Assembly (NCBI RefSeq): GCF_002278135.3
Contig: NZ_CP029425.2
Coordinates: forward strand, 6,052,001-6,116,000
Source: Bradyrhizobium ottawaense
GTDB taxonomy: Bacteria > Pseudomonadota > Alphaproteobacteria > Rhizobiales > Xanthobacteraceae
Length of the DNA: 64,000 nt
Direction: 5' to 3'
Within the stretch, counting starts at the first letter, position 1; each line of letters begins with the position of its first letter. The position numbers were made by a program, and so were the translations under genes. Positions 44,761 to 52,422 of this stretch are shown here, piece after piece. The notes below the pieces were generated by a model. The model did no database searches. It was not told where the DNA came from and saw nothing but the letters and a program-made list of their open reading frames with translations.

Positions 44761-45534
44761 ATGTCCATCACCATGCAAAACGGACCTACACAGACGGCAA
44801 GCTCGCTCTTGGCACGAAGCTTCGTGCTCGGCTATGGCCTCCTTGCCTATCTCATCTTCTTCGGGACCTTTCTCTACGCCGTCGGCTTCATTTCGCGGTT
44901 CATCGTGCCCAAGACGATCGACAGCGGCGTGGCTGGTTCGACCGCACAGGCCCTCTTGATTGATCTCGCGCTGATGTCCCTGTTTGCCGTCCAGCACAGC
45001 GGCATGGCTCGCCAGGGCTTCAAGAAGCTGTTCGCCGCCTTCGCCTCACCCGCGCTCGAGCGCAGCACCTATGTGCTGCTGGCAAGCCTGAGCCTGATCC
45101 TGCTGTTCTGGCAATGGCGTCCCATCACCGCCGTGGTTTGGGAGATTGAGACGCCGGTGGCAGCCTACGCCGCTGTCGCCGGCAGCTTCGCCGGCTGGCT
45201 CATCGTGCTGTACAGCACGTTTCTGATCAGCCATTTCGAATTGTTCGGACTTACGCAAGTCGTCAGCCACTTTGCGGGGCGGCTCGCCGAGCCGATGAAG
45301 TTCAGGACGCCGGGCCTCTACCGCCTGATCCGGCATCCTATCTATCTCGGCTTCATTATCGCGTTCTGGTCGACGCCTACCATGACGCTCGGGCACATGC
45401 TGTTCGCGATGGTGACGACGGCCTACATCTTCGTCGGCATCTGGTTGGAGGAGCGCGACCTGATCACTCTTTTCGGAGATCAGTACCGACACTACAGGGA
45501 GAAGGTAGCGATGCTGCTCCCGGGCCTGTTCTGA
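44761..45534 (+). CDS. mddA: Integral-membrane methyltransferase, MddA-like (methanethiol S-methyltransferase)
   Basis: 257 residues with about six helices. The segments FAVQHSGMARQGFKKLF, RSTYVLLASLSLILLFWQWR, LISHFELFGLTQVV, FRTPGLYRLIRHPIYLGFII, FWSTPTMTLGHMLFA and LEERDLITLFGDQYRHYREK match what I remember of MddA, which makes dimethyl sulphide from methanethiol and S-adenosylmethionine. The RHPIYLG and EERDL motifs are shared with isoprenylcysteine methyltransferases and NnrU-like proteins, so the broader family is certain and the MddA call likely. Last gene of the cluster. Confidence 0.75.
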   Translation: MSITMQNGPTQTASSLLARSFVLGYGLLAYLIFFGTFLYAVGFISRFIVPKTIDSGVAGSTAQALLIDLALMSLFAVQHSGMARQGFKKLFAAFASPALERSTYVLLASLSLILLFWQWRPITAVVWEIETPVAAYAAVAGSFAGWLIVLYSTFLISHFELFGLTQVVSHFAGRLAEPMKFRTPGLYRLIRHPIYLGFIIAFWSTPTMTLGHMLFAMVTTAYIFVGIWLEERDLITLFGDQYRHYREKVAMLLPGLF

Positions 45535-45555
45535 TCCGGCGCGAAGCTACGGTTT

Positions 45556-45582
45556 GAGCGGCCAAGCAGAGCTCGGCCGCTC
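45556..45582. terminator. Hairpin between convergent genes, possible bidirectional terminator
   Basis: GAGCGGCC / GGCCGCTC form an 8-bp stem; an inner AGC/GCT continues it after one mismatch. It lies in the 69-base gap between the convergent mddA-like and udh genes. No T-run follows on either strand. Confidence 0.4.
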
Positions 45583-45603
45583 TGGCCATGTCGAGCGCGC
45601 TCC

Positions 45604-46428
45604 CTAGCGCTTCTTCCAGTCGATGATCCGGCTCGGGTCCGCATCGAACTCCATGCTGCAGAACGTGCCGCCCTGGAAATAATCCCCGACCGGATCCGGC
45701 TTCAGCTTGGCCTGCTCGGCCATCGCGTGCTCGCGGAAATCTTCGGCGCGGCCGGTGGGGCGATAGCCGAGTTCATAGGCGCGGTGGTTGTCCCACCAGG
45801 CGCGCTCGTTGAGGGAGGCGCCGTAGAACACCTCGAAATGGATGTCGGGATGCTCGAGCCCGATGCGGCAGAGCTGCACGAGGTCATCGGGCTTGAGCCA
45901 GATGGCGAGCCGGCGCTGGTCGAGCGGCATGTCGCCGAAATTGCCGATGCGCAGGCACGTCACCTTCAGCCCGTGCTTGTCGGCGTAGAGCGCGCCGACG
46001 GCTTCGCCGAACACCTTGCTGACGCCGTAGCGCCCGTCGGGGCGCGGGGTCACGTCGGCGCCGATCCTGTGGTGTCGCGGATAGAAGCCGACGGCGTGGT
46101 TCGACGAGGCGAACACCACGCGCTTGACGCCCTTGCGGTACGCGGCCTCGAACAGATTGTAGCCGCCGATGATGTTGGCCTGGAGGATCTGGTCCCAGGT
46201 GCCTTCGACCGAATAGCCGCCGAAATGGATGATGCCGTCGACGCCCTCGCATATCGCCTCGCACTGCTCGAGATCGGCGAGGTCCGCTGCCTTGAACTTC
46301 TCGTTCGCGCCGAGATCGGCGGGCGGCTTGATGTCGGACAGCAGGAGATCCGAATAGATCGGCGGCAGCAGTTTTCGCAGGCTCGTGCCGATTCCGCCCG
46401 AAGCTCCCGTCATCAAAATACGCGGCAT
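45604..46428 (-). CDS. udh: Uronate dehydrogenase-like NAD-dependent SDR enzyme
   Basis: 274 residues from the ATG at 46428 (GAGGGAAG site). NAD motif TGASGGIGTSLRKLL; active-site Ser in FASSNHAVGFYPR, Y134 and K138 in RPDGRYGVSKVFGE. The pattern GIIHFGGYSVEGTWDQILQA, NIIGGYNLFEAA, RPDGRYGVSK, WWDN and FQGGTF follows Agrobacterium uronate dehydrogenase as I remember it. It oxidises glucuronate or galacturonate to the aldaro-lactone. It is divergent from an SMP-30 lactonase gene, the logical next enzyme, with 89 bases between starts. Confidence 0.82.
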   Translation of the reverse strand: MPRILMTGASGGIGTSLRKLLPPIYSDLLLSDIKPPADLGANEKFKAADLADLEQCEAICEGVDGIIHFGGYSVEGTWDQILQANIIGGYNLFEAAYRKGVKRVVFASSNHAVGFYPRHHRIGADVTPRPDGRYGVSKVFGEAVGALYADKHGLKVTCLRIGNFGDMPLDQRRLAIWLKPDDLVQLCRIGLEHPDIHFEVFYGASLNERAWWDNHRAYELGYRPTGRAEDFREHAMAEQAKLKPDPVGDYFQGGTFCSMEFDADPSRIIDWKKR

Positions 46429-46517
46429 GTCTTCCCTCACCGTTGGTGACCGATTTGCCGTCACGTGTCCCTAATGATAGCAGGATTGTCCAGAGGGAAC
46501 GAAACGTGAGAACCGAC

Positions 46518-47495
46518 ATGAATGAGGCATCGTCCCACACCCAGGAACGGCCAGGCTGGCGGCCGGCAACCTATTACCCCGACCCCGCGATCATGGCGCT
46601 CGATCCCCGCTTCGAAAAATACTGGTTGAAACTGTCGGCGGTGGAACGGCTGGCGACCGGCCTGCGCTGGGCCGAGGGACCGGTGTGGTTCGGCGACGGG
46701 CGTTATCTGCTCTGCAGCGACATCCCAAACCAGCGCATCATCAAATGGGAGGAAGAGACCGGCGCGGTCTCCGTGTTCCGCAAGCCCTCCAATTTCGCCA
46801 ACGGCAATACGCGCGACCGCCAGGGCCGGCTCGTCACCTGCGAGCATGGCGGGCGGCGCGTGGTGCGCACTGAATACGACGGCAGCATCACCGTGCTGAT
46901 GGATCAATTCAACGGCAAGCGGTTGAACTCGCCAAACGATGTCATTGTTAGATCGGACGGATCGATCTGGTTCACCGATCCGACCTTCGGCCTGCTCGGC
47001 AATTACGAGGGCTACAAGGCCGAGCCCGAGATCGACCCGAACGTCTACCGGCTCGATCCCGCGACGGGCAAGGCGACCATCGTCGCAGAGGGCGTGCTCG
47101 GGCCGAACGGGCTGTGCTTCTCGCCGGACGAGAGGATATTGTACGTCGTGGAATCCCGCGGCGTGCCGAACCGCAAGATCCTCGCCTATGACGTTTCGCC
47201 CGACGGCACCAAGATTTCCAACAAGCGCGTCCACATCGACGCAGGTCCCGGCACGCCGGACGGCATGCGCTGCGACATCGACGGCAATCTCTGGTGTGGC
47301 TGGGGCATGGGCGATCCCGAACTCGACGGCGTCGTGGTGTTCGCGCCCGACGGCGTGATGATCGGCCGCATCGCGCTGCCCGAGCGCTGCGCCAATCTCT
47401 GCTTCGGCGGCGTCAAGCGCAACCGCCTGTTCATGGCGGCGAGCCAGTCGATCTACGCGTTGTATGTGAACACGCAGGGTGCGCTCGGCGGCTAG
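46518..47495 (+). CDS. SMP-30/gluconolactonase family lactonase
   Basis: 325 residues from the ATG at 46518. Six-bladed propeller with the metal and active-site segments GLRWAEGPVWFGDGRYLLCS, RLNSPNDVIVRSDGSIWFTD, GVLGPNGLCFSPDERILYVV and AGPGTPDGMRCDIDGNLWCG. It hydrolyses a sugar-acid lactone. Divergent from the uronate dehydrogenase gene, so the pair could convert a uronate to its aldarate. No signal peptide, hence cytoplasmic. Confidence 0.9.
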   Translation: MNEASSHTQERPGWRPATYYPDPAIMALDPRFEKYWLKLSAVERLATGLRWAEGPVWFGDGRYLLCSDIPNQRIIKWEEETGAVSVFRKPSNFANGNTRDRQGRLVTCEHGGRRVVRTEYDGSITVLMDQFNGKRLNSPNDVIVRSDGSIWFTDPTFGLLGNYEGYKAEPEIDPNVYRLDPATGKATIVAEGVLGPNGLCFSPDERILYVVESRGVPNRKILAYDVSPDGTKISNKRVHIDAGPGTPDGMRCDIDGNLWCGWGMGDPELDGVVVFAPDGVMIGRIALPERCANLCFGGVKRNRLFMAASQSIYALYVNTQGALGG

Positions 47496-47505
47496 CGCCG
47501 CACTC

Positions 47506-47592
47506 GTAGGGTGGGCAAAGCGAAGCGTGCCCACCACTGCTCGCTTGTGGCGTGATGGTGGGCACGTCGCTTCGCTCCTTTGCCCACCCTAC
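47506..47592. repeat. Intergenic repeat, GTAGGGTGGGCAAAG family (copy 2)
   Basis: Left end GTAGGGTGGGCAAAGCGAAG, right end CTTTGCCCACCCTAC; internal CGTGCCCACCA and TGGTGGGCACG are inverted. The element lies between convergent genes. Confidence 0.85.
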
Positions 47593-47621
47593 GGCACCTC
47601 GCCTTGTCGCGACACGCCGCC

Positions 47622-47659
47622 CAAAGCAAAAACGCCGGAGCGGTTGCCCGCTCCGGCGT
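47622..47659 (-). terminator. Intrinsic terminator of the aldehyde dehydrogenase gene
   Basis: A perfect 12-bp stem ACGCCGGAGCGG / CCGCTCCGGCGT with a 4-base loop. Read on the minus strand it is followed by TTTTGCTTT. It lies 22 bases after the stop of the aldehyde dehydrogenase gene. Confidence 0.88.
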
Positions 47660-47681
47660 CATTCGTTCAACCACTAAAAAC

Positions 47682-49112
47682 TTACGCCGCGTTGAAGCCG
47701 GCGACGGCCTTCACTTCGAGGAAGTCCTCGAGGCCATACTTGCCCCACTCGCGGCCGTTGCCCGACTGCTTGTAGCCGCCGAACGGCGCGGTGCGGTCAT
47801 TGGGCACGCCCTGGAGGTTGACGTTGCCGGCGCGGATCTGGCGGCCGACGCGCTTGGCGTCTTCGACCGAGGCACCCGTGACGTAACCGGCGAGGCCATA
47901 GGGCGTGTCGTTGGCGATGTGCACGGCTTCGGCTTCGTCCTTGGCGCCGATGATGGTCAGCACCGGTCCGAAGATTTCTTCGCGGGCGATCGTCATGTCG
48001 GGGGTGACGTCGGCGAAGATGGTCGGGCGGACATAGAAGCCCTTGTTGACGCCTTCGGGAAGGCCCGGGCCGCCGGCGACGAGCGTTGCGCCCTCGTCGA
48101 TGCCCTTCTTGATCAGGCCCTGGATCTTGTCCCACTGGCCGCGGTTGACGACCGGGCCGATGGTGGTGCCTTCGGCGCGGGGATCACCGGCCTTGGTCTT
48201 GTCGGCGACGGCCTTCGCGATCGCGGCGACGTCCTTCATCTTGGACAGCGGCACGATCATGCGCGAGGGTGCGTTGCAGGACTGGCCGGAGTTGTTGAAC
48301 ATGTGCATCACGCCGCCGGTCACCGCCTTCGTGAGGTCGGCGCCTTCGAGGATGACGTTCGGCGACTTGCCGCCGAGCTCCTGGCTGACGCGCTTCACCG
48401 TCGGCGCGGCGCGCTTGGCCACGTCGATGCCGGCACGGGTCGAGCCGGTGAAGGAGATCATGTCGATGTCGGGGTGCTCGCTCATGGCGGCGCCGACCTC
48501 GGGGCCGAGGCCGTTGACGAGGTTGAACACGCCCTTGGGCACGCCGGCTTCATGGAGGATCTCCGCGAAGATCAGCGCCGAGGTCGGGGTGAACTCCGAC
48601 GGCTTCAGGATCATGGTGCAGCCGGCGGCGAGCGCGGGCGCGACCTTGCAGGCGATCTGGTTGAGCGGCCAGTTCCAGGGCGTGATCATGCCGACCACGC
48701 CGATCGGCTCGCGCAGCACCATGGCGGTGCCGACCGGCTCCTCGAAATGGTAGTTCTTGAGCACGTCGAGCGTGGTCATGAGATGGCCGAGGCCGGCGCC
48801 GGCCTGGAGCTTCTCGGCCATTGGCAGCGGCGCGCCCATCTCGTCGGACACGGCGGCGCCGATCTCCTTGAGGCGGCCCTTGTAGACCTCGATGACCTTG
48901 GTGAGCAGCGCGACACGCTCTTCACGGCTGGTCTGGGAGAAGGTTGCGAAGGCGCGCTTGGCGGCGGCAACCGCCTTGTCCACGTCGGCCTTGGAGCCCA
49001 GCGCAACCTCGTACATCGCCTCTTCCGTCGCGGGGTTGACCACGGCGGTGGACTTCTTGACGGCGGGATCGACCCAGGCGCCGTCGATGTAGAATTGCAT
49101 GCGATTGACCAT
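47682..49112 (-). CDS. NAD(P)-dependent aldehyde dehydrogenase
   Basis: 476 residues from the ATG at 49112 with an AAGAGG site; the longer frame upstream is not convincing. Catalytic Cys C279 (NNSGQSCNAPSR), general base E245 (SQELGGKSPNVIL), cofactor region ITPWNWPLNQI and FTGSTRAGIDVAKRA. It oxidises an aldehyde to the acid. Its position after the uronate dehydrogenase/lactonase pair makes 2-oxoglutarate semialdehyde or a sugar aldehyde possible, but broad aldehyde use cannot be excluded. An intrinsic terminator follows. Confidence 0.9.
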   Translation of the reverse strand: MVNRMQFYIDGAWVDPAVKKSTAVVNPATEEAMYEVALGSKADVDKAVAAAKRAFATFSQTSREERVALLTKVIEVYKGRLKEIGAAVSDEMGAPLPMAEKLQAGAGLGHLMTTLDVLKNYHFEEPVGTAMVLREPIGVVGMITPWNWPLNQIACKVAPALAAGCTMILKPSEFTPTSALIFAEILHEAGVPKGVFNLVNGLGPEVGAAMSEHPDIDMISFTGSTRAGIDVAKRAAPTVKRVSQELGGKSPNVILEGADLTKAVTGGVMHMFNNSGQSCNAPSRMIVPLSKMKDVAAIAKAVADKTKAGDPRAEGTTIGPVVNRGQWDKIQGLIKKGIDEGATLVAGGPGLPEGVNKGFYVRPTIFADVTPDMTIAREEIFGPVLTIIGAKDEAEAVHIANDTPYGLAGYVTGASVEDAKRVGRQIRAGNVNLQGVPNDRTAPFGGYKQSGNGREWGKYGLEDFLEVKAVAGFNAA

Positions 49113-49266
49113 CGTTAACCTCTTCTTGGGGGCATGGTGGGGGCGTTTCGGCAGGCATCCTTGCACGAAAGCGCCGGCAATTGAACCCGCCATATGCGGG
49201 GCCAGCGTTGCGGCGGACGCGCGGAATATGGGCGGAGAGACGGGGCGAGGCAAGGCTCTGTCCGGT

Positions 49267-49365
49267 CGTCATTCCGGGACGCGCCCTCTTGGCGCGGGGC
49301 CGGAATCCATACTCCCGATGGTGGTTATGGATTCCGGGCTCGCGCTTCGCGCGCCCCGGAATGAC
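49267..49365. repeat. Intergenic palindromic repeat, CGTCATTCCGGG family
   Basis: CGTCATTCCGGGACGCGCCC on the left is the inverse of the right end GCGCGCCCCGGAATGAC. GGAATCCATA and TATGGATTCC pair inside. The element lies between the E1 gene and the aldehyde dehydrogenase gene on the same strand. Confidence 0.8.
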
Positions 49366-49381
49366 AACCGAGTTTTTTCAA

Positions 49382-51745
49382 TTACACCGCCATCTTCCGA
49401 TGCAGCACCGGCGCGCCGGTGGTGAGGCTTTCGGCCGCATCGATGATGGCGTTCGCGTCGATGCCGTAGTGCCGATACAGGTCCGCGATCGTGCCGGTCT
49501 GGCCGAACTGCTCGACGCCGAGCGCCTCGACGCGGTGGCCGCGGACGCTGCCGAGCCAGCCGAGCGCTGACGGATGGCCGTCGATCACGGTCACGATGCC
49601 GCAGTCGCGCGGCAGCGGCGCCAGCAGTTTTTCGATGTGGCTGAGATGCTGCACGCCGCGGCGGTCGCGCCGCAATTTCCGTGCGGCGGTCCAGCCCGCA
49701 TGGAGGCGGTCCGCCGAGGTGATCGCGAGCAGGCCGATGTCGCGCCGGCTCTCGCCGACGAAGCCCGTCGCCTCGATCGCTTCCGGCGCCACCGCGCCGG
49801 TATAGGCGATCACGACTTCGGCATTGGGGCCAGGCTTACGCAGCCAATAGGCGCCGTCGGTGATGCCCTGCGCAAGCTCCGGCGTCATGATCCGCTGCAC
49901 CTGCTCGATGCTGCGCGTCGAGAGGCGCAAATACACCGAGCCGCCCTCGCCCGGATCGCGCTGCATGTGTTCAAAACCGAAAGCCATGATCACGGCGAGC
50001 TCGTCGACAAAAGCCGGCTCGAACGAGGCGAGCCCGTCCTGCGCCATGCCGATCAGGGGCGTTGCGATCGACTGGTGCGCGCCGCCCTCGGGCGCGAGCG
50101 TGATGCCTGACGGCGTCGCCGCCACCATGAAGCGCGCGTCCTGGTAGCAGGCGTAGTTGAGCGCATCGAGCCCGCGCTCGATGAAGGGATCGTAGAGCGT
50201 GCCGACCGGCAGCAGCCGCTCGCCGTTGATCTGGTGCGACAGCCCGAGCGCCGAGAGCATGATGAACAGGTTCATCTCGGCGATCCCAAGCTCGAGATGC
50301 TGGCCCTTGGGCGAAAAGTCCCAGTTGAAGGTGGAGGGAATTTTCTCGCTGCGGAATAAGTCCGCCTTCTCGGCGCGCGCGAACAAGCCGCGCCGGTTCA
50401 CCCAGGGACCGAGATTGGTCGAGACCGTGACGTCGGGCGAGGTCGTGACGATGCGATTGGCCAGTTCGCTGTCGCCGCGGGCGATCTCATTCAGCACGAG
50501 ACCAAAGCCCTGCTGGGTCGACATCTGCGGCGACGGCTTGAACGCGAGCTGCTGGGGCACCTCGACGACGGGCGCGGTTAGCCGGCGGCCGTCCTGGTTG
50601 AACGGCACGCGCGCGAGGAACGCGTCGAGCTCGGCGGCGGATTGCGCGAGGCCTTCATACTTCTCCCATTCATGCCCGGGCCGGATGTTCTGGCTGTCGC
50701 GATATTTTTCCATCTGCGCGACCGTCATCAGGCCGGCGTGATTATCCTTGTGGCCCTGGAACGGCAGGCCGACGCCCTTAATGGTGTAGGCGATGAAGCA
50801 GACCGGGCGATCGTGATCAATGGATTCGAACGCATCGAGCATGCTCGCCATGTCGTGGCCGCCGAGATTGGACATCAGCGCCAGCAATTCCTCGTCACTG
50901 CGGCTGTCGATCAGTTTCGTAATCGGCCCCTGGTCGCCGATCTCGTCGTGCAGATGTTTTCGGAACGCGGCGCCGCCCTGGAAGCAGAGCGCGGCGTAAA
51001 GCGCATTCGGGCAATTGTCGATCCAAGCTTTAAGCGCCTCGCCGCCGGGCTCGGCGAAGGCCTCGCGCATCAGGCGGCCGTATTTCACGATGACGACGTC
51101 CCAGCCGAAATTGCGGAACATGGTCTCGAACTTTTCCCAGAGCCCTTCGCGCACGACGGCATCGAGCGACTGCCTGTTGTAGTCGACCACCCACCAGGTG
51201 TTGCGCAGGCCGTGCTTCCAACCCTCGGCGAGCGCCTCCCAGATGTTGCCCTCGTCCATCTCGGCGTCGCCGACCAGCGCAATCATCCGCCCTTCGCGGC
51301 GATCCTTCATCCAGCGATGCGCCTTGACGTAATCCTGCACCAGCGAGGCGAACAGCGTCTGCGCGACGCCGAGGCCGACCGAGCCGGTGGAGAAATCGAC
51401 GTCGTCGACGTCCTTGGTGCGCGAGGGATAGGACTGCGCGCCCTTGAAGCCGCGAAAGTTCTCCAGCTTCTCGCGGCTCTGCCGGCCGAACAAATACTGG
51501 ATGGCGTGGAACACCGGGCTCGCATGCGGCTTCACCGCGACGCGGTCCTCGGGACGCAGCACGTGGAAATACAGCGCCGACATGATGGTCGCGAGCGAGG
51601 CGGACGAGGCCTGATGTCCCCCGACCTTCAACCCGTCGGCGTTGGGGCGGATGTGGTTGGCGTGGTGGATGGTCCAGGACGACAGCCACAGCGCCTTGCG
51701 GCTAAGCGCGGTCAAGGTGTCGAGGCGGGCGGTATCGACGGGCAT
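49382..51745 (-). CDS. Homodimeric 2-oxoacid dehydrogenase E1-like / transketolase-like enzyme (AceE/MdeB type)
   Basis: 787 residues. ThDP motif: ALVGDAEMDEGNIWEALAEG through WWVVDYNRQSLD. The N-terminal segment ANHIRPNADGLKVGGHQASS and the middle FCFIAYTIKGVGLPFQGHKD-like CFIAYTIKGVGLPFQGHKDN resemble AceE. It could be a pyruvate dehydrogenase E1, or the 2-oxobutyrate-specific MdeB which in Pseudomonas lies with methionine gamma-lyase and an Lrp regulator (MdeR). Here the divergent gene is also Lrp-type, which favours the MdeB option. No E2 or E3 genes are near. Somewhat shorter than AceE (about 890). Confidence 0.78.
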   Translation of the reverse strand: MPVDTARLDTLTALSRKALWLSSWTIHHANHIRPNADGLKVGGHQASSASLATIMSALYFHVLRPEDRVAVKPHASPVFHAIQYLFGRQSREKLENFRGFKGAQSYPSRTKDVDDVDFSTGSVGLGVAQTLFASLVQDYVKAHRWMKDRREGRMIALVGDAEMDEGNIWEALAEGWKHGLRNTWWVVDYNRQSLDAVVREGLWEKFETMFRNFGWDVVIVKYGRLMREAFAEPGGEALKAWIDNCPNALYAALCFQGGAAFRKHLHDEIGDQGPITKLIDSRSDEELLALMSNLGGHDMASMLDAFESIDHDRPVCFIAYTIKGVGLPFQGHKDNHAGLMTVAQMEKYRDSQNIRPGHEWEKYEGLAQSAAELDAFLARVPFNQDGRRLTAPVVEVPQQLAFKPSPQMSTQQGFGLVLNEIARGDSELANRIVTTSPDVTVSTNLGPWVNRRGLFARAEKADLFRSEKIPSTFNWDFSPKGQHLELGIAEMNLFIMLSALGLSHQINGERLLPVGTLYDPFIERGLDALNYACYQDARFMVAATPSGITLAPEGGAHQSIATPLIGMAQDGLASFEPAFVDELAVIMAFGFEHMQRDPGEGGSVYLRLSTRSIEQVQRIMTPELAQGITDGAYWLRKPGPNAEVVIAYTGAVAPEAIEATGFVGESRRDIGLLAITSADRLHAGWTAARKLRRDRRGVQHLSHIEKLLAPLPRDCGIVTVIDGHPSALGWLGSVRGHRVEALGVEQFGQTGTIADLYRHYGIDANAIIDAAESLTTGAPVLHRKMAV

Positions 51746-51832
51746 GGCAAAGGCTCCCGGAAAACAGGTGGGGCGATGATACGCCTGCGAGGGGCGCCAA
51801 ACTTCTCAATTTTTCGCGCAATACCTGATCAT

Positions 51833-51883
51833 ATTGGGATATCATACTAATAACTACCCAAAATATGCAGGTTTTATCCCAAT
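51833..51883. promoter_or_regulatory. Lrp-type operator: 9-bp inverted repeat across the Lrp start codon
   Basis: ATTGGGATA (51833-51841) and its exact inverse TATCCCAAT (51875-51883) are 42 bases apart start to start, about four DNA turns; a related ACCCAAAAT lies between. The region is strikingly AT-rich for this genome. The right arm includes the ATG of the Lrp gene, as expected for autorepression, and the region also serves the divergent E1 gene. Confidence 0.55.
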
Positions 51884-52343
51884 GCCAGAGCTAGACGCCA
51901 TCGACCGAAAGATCCTCGCATTGCTTCAGGCCGACAGCCGGCTGACCATGCAGGAACTCGCCGACAAGGTCGGCCTCTCGGTCTCGCCCTGCCATCGCCG
52001 GGTCAAGCTGCTGGAGGAGCGCGGCGTCATCAGCCGCTACGTTGCGACCGTGGACCAGAAGGCGCTCGGCCTGCATGTCAGCGTCTTCATCTCGATCAAG
52101 CTGGCGCGGCAGAAGGAGGAGGATCTCAACCGCTTTGCCCGCGCGATCTCGAAATGGGACGAGGTGCTGGAATGCTATCTGATGACCGGCAACCGCGACT
52201 ATCTCCTGCGCGTGGTGGCGGCCGACCTCGCCTCCTACGAGACCTTCCTCAAAACCAAGCTGACCCGGCTCGACGGCATCGCCTCGATCGAGTCGAGCTT
52301 TGCGCTGAGCCAGGTGAAGTATTCGATCGCTCTGCCGGTGTGA
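51882..52343 (+). CDS. Lrp/AsnC-family transcriptional regulator
   Basis: 153 residues from the ATG at 51882 (MPELDAIDRKILALLQADSR). Helix-turn-helix LTMQELADKVGLSVSPCHRR VKLLEE-type at about 23-50, then the RAM ligand domain (VFISIKLARQKEEDLNRFAR, ECYLMTGNRDYLLRVVAADL). It is a multimeric amino-acid-responsive regulator. It is divergent from the E1 gene, the same layout as mdeR-mdeB, so control of that gene by a sulphur or branched amino acid is likely. An upstream start at 51834 would lie inside the operator and is rejected. Confidence 0.92.
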   Translation: MPELDAIDRKILALLQADSRLTMQELADKVGLSVSPCHRRVKLLEERGVISRYVATVDQKALGLHVSVFISIKLARQKEEDLNRFARAISKWDEVLECYLMTGNRDYLLRVVAADLASYETFLKTKLTRLDGIASIESSFALSQVKYSIALPV

Positions 52344-52422
52344 TAGCGGCGGCTGTCACATGGGTGCAATAGACGCCACCGATGGTCCTCGGCGACTGGC
52401 ACCCGAGCCGAGAGAAGGACCC

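Noticed and set aside
46429..46517. CACGT...ACGTG inverted arms between udh and the lactonase as an operator
   Set aside because: Only five to six bases pair over a 40-base span, which is too weak to call in this GC-rich gap.
47580..49118. 512-residue plus-strand open frame opposite the aldehyde dehydrogenase
   Set aside because: It is antisense to a gene with intact catalytic Cys and Glu motifs and crosses a repeat and a terminator.
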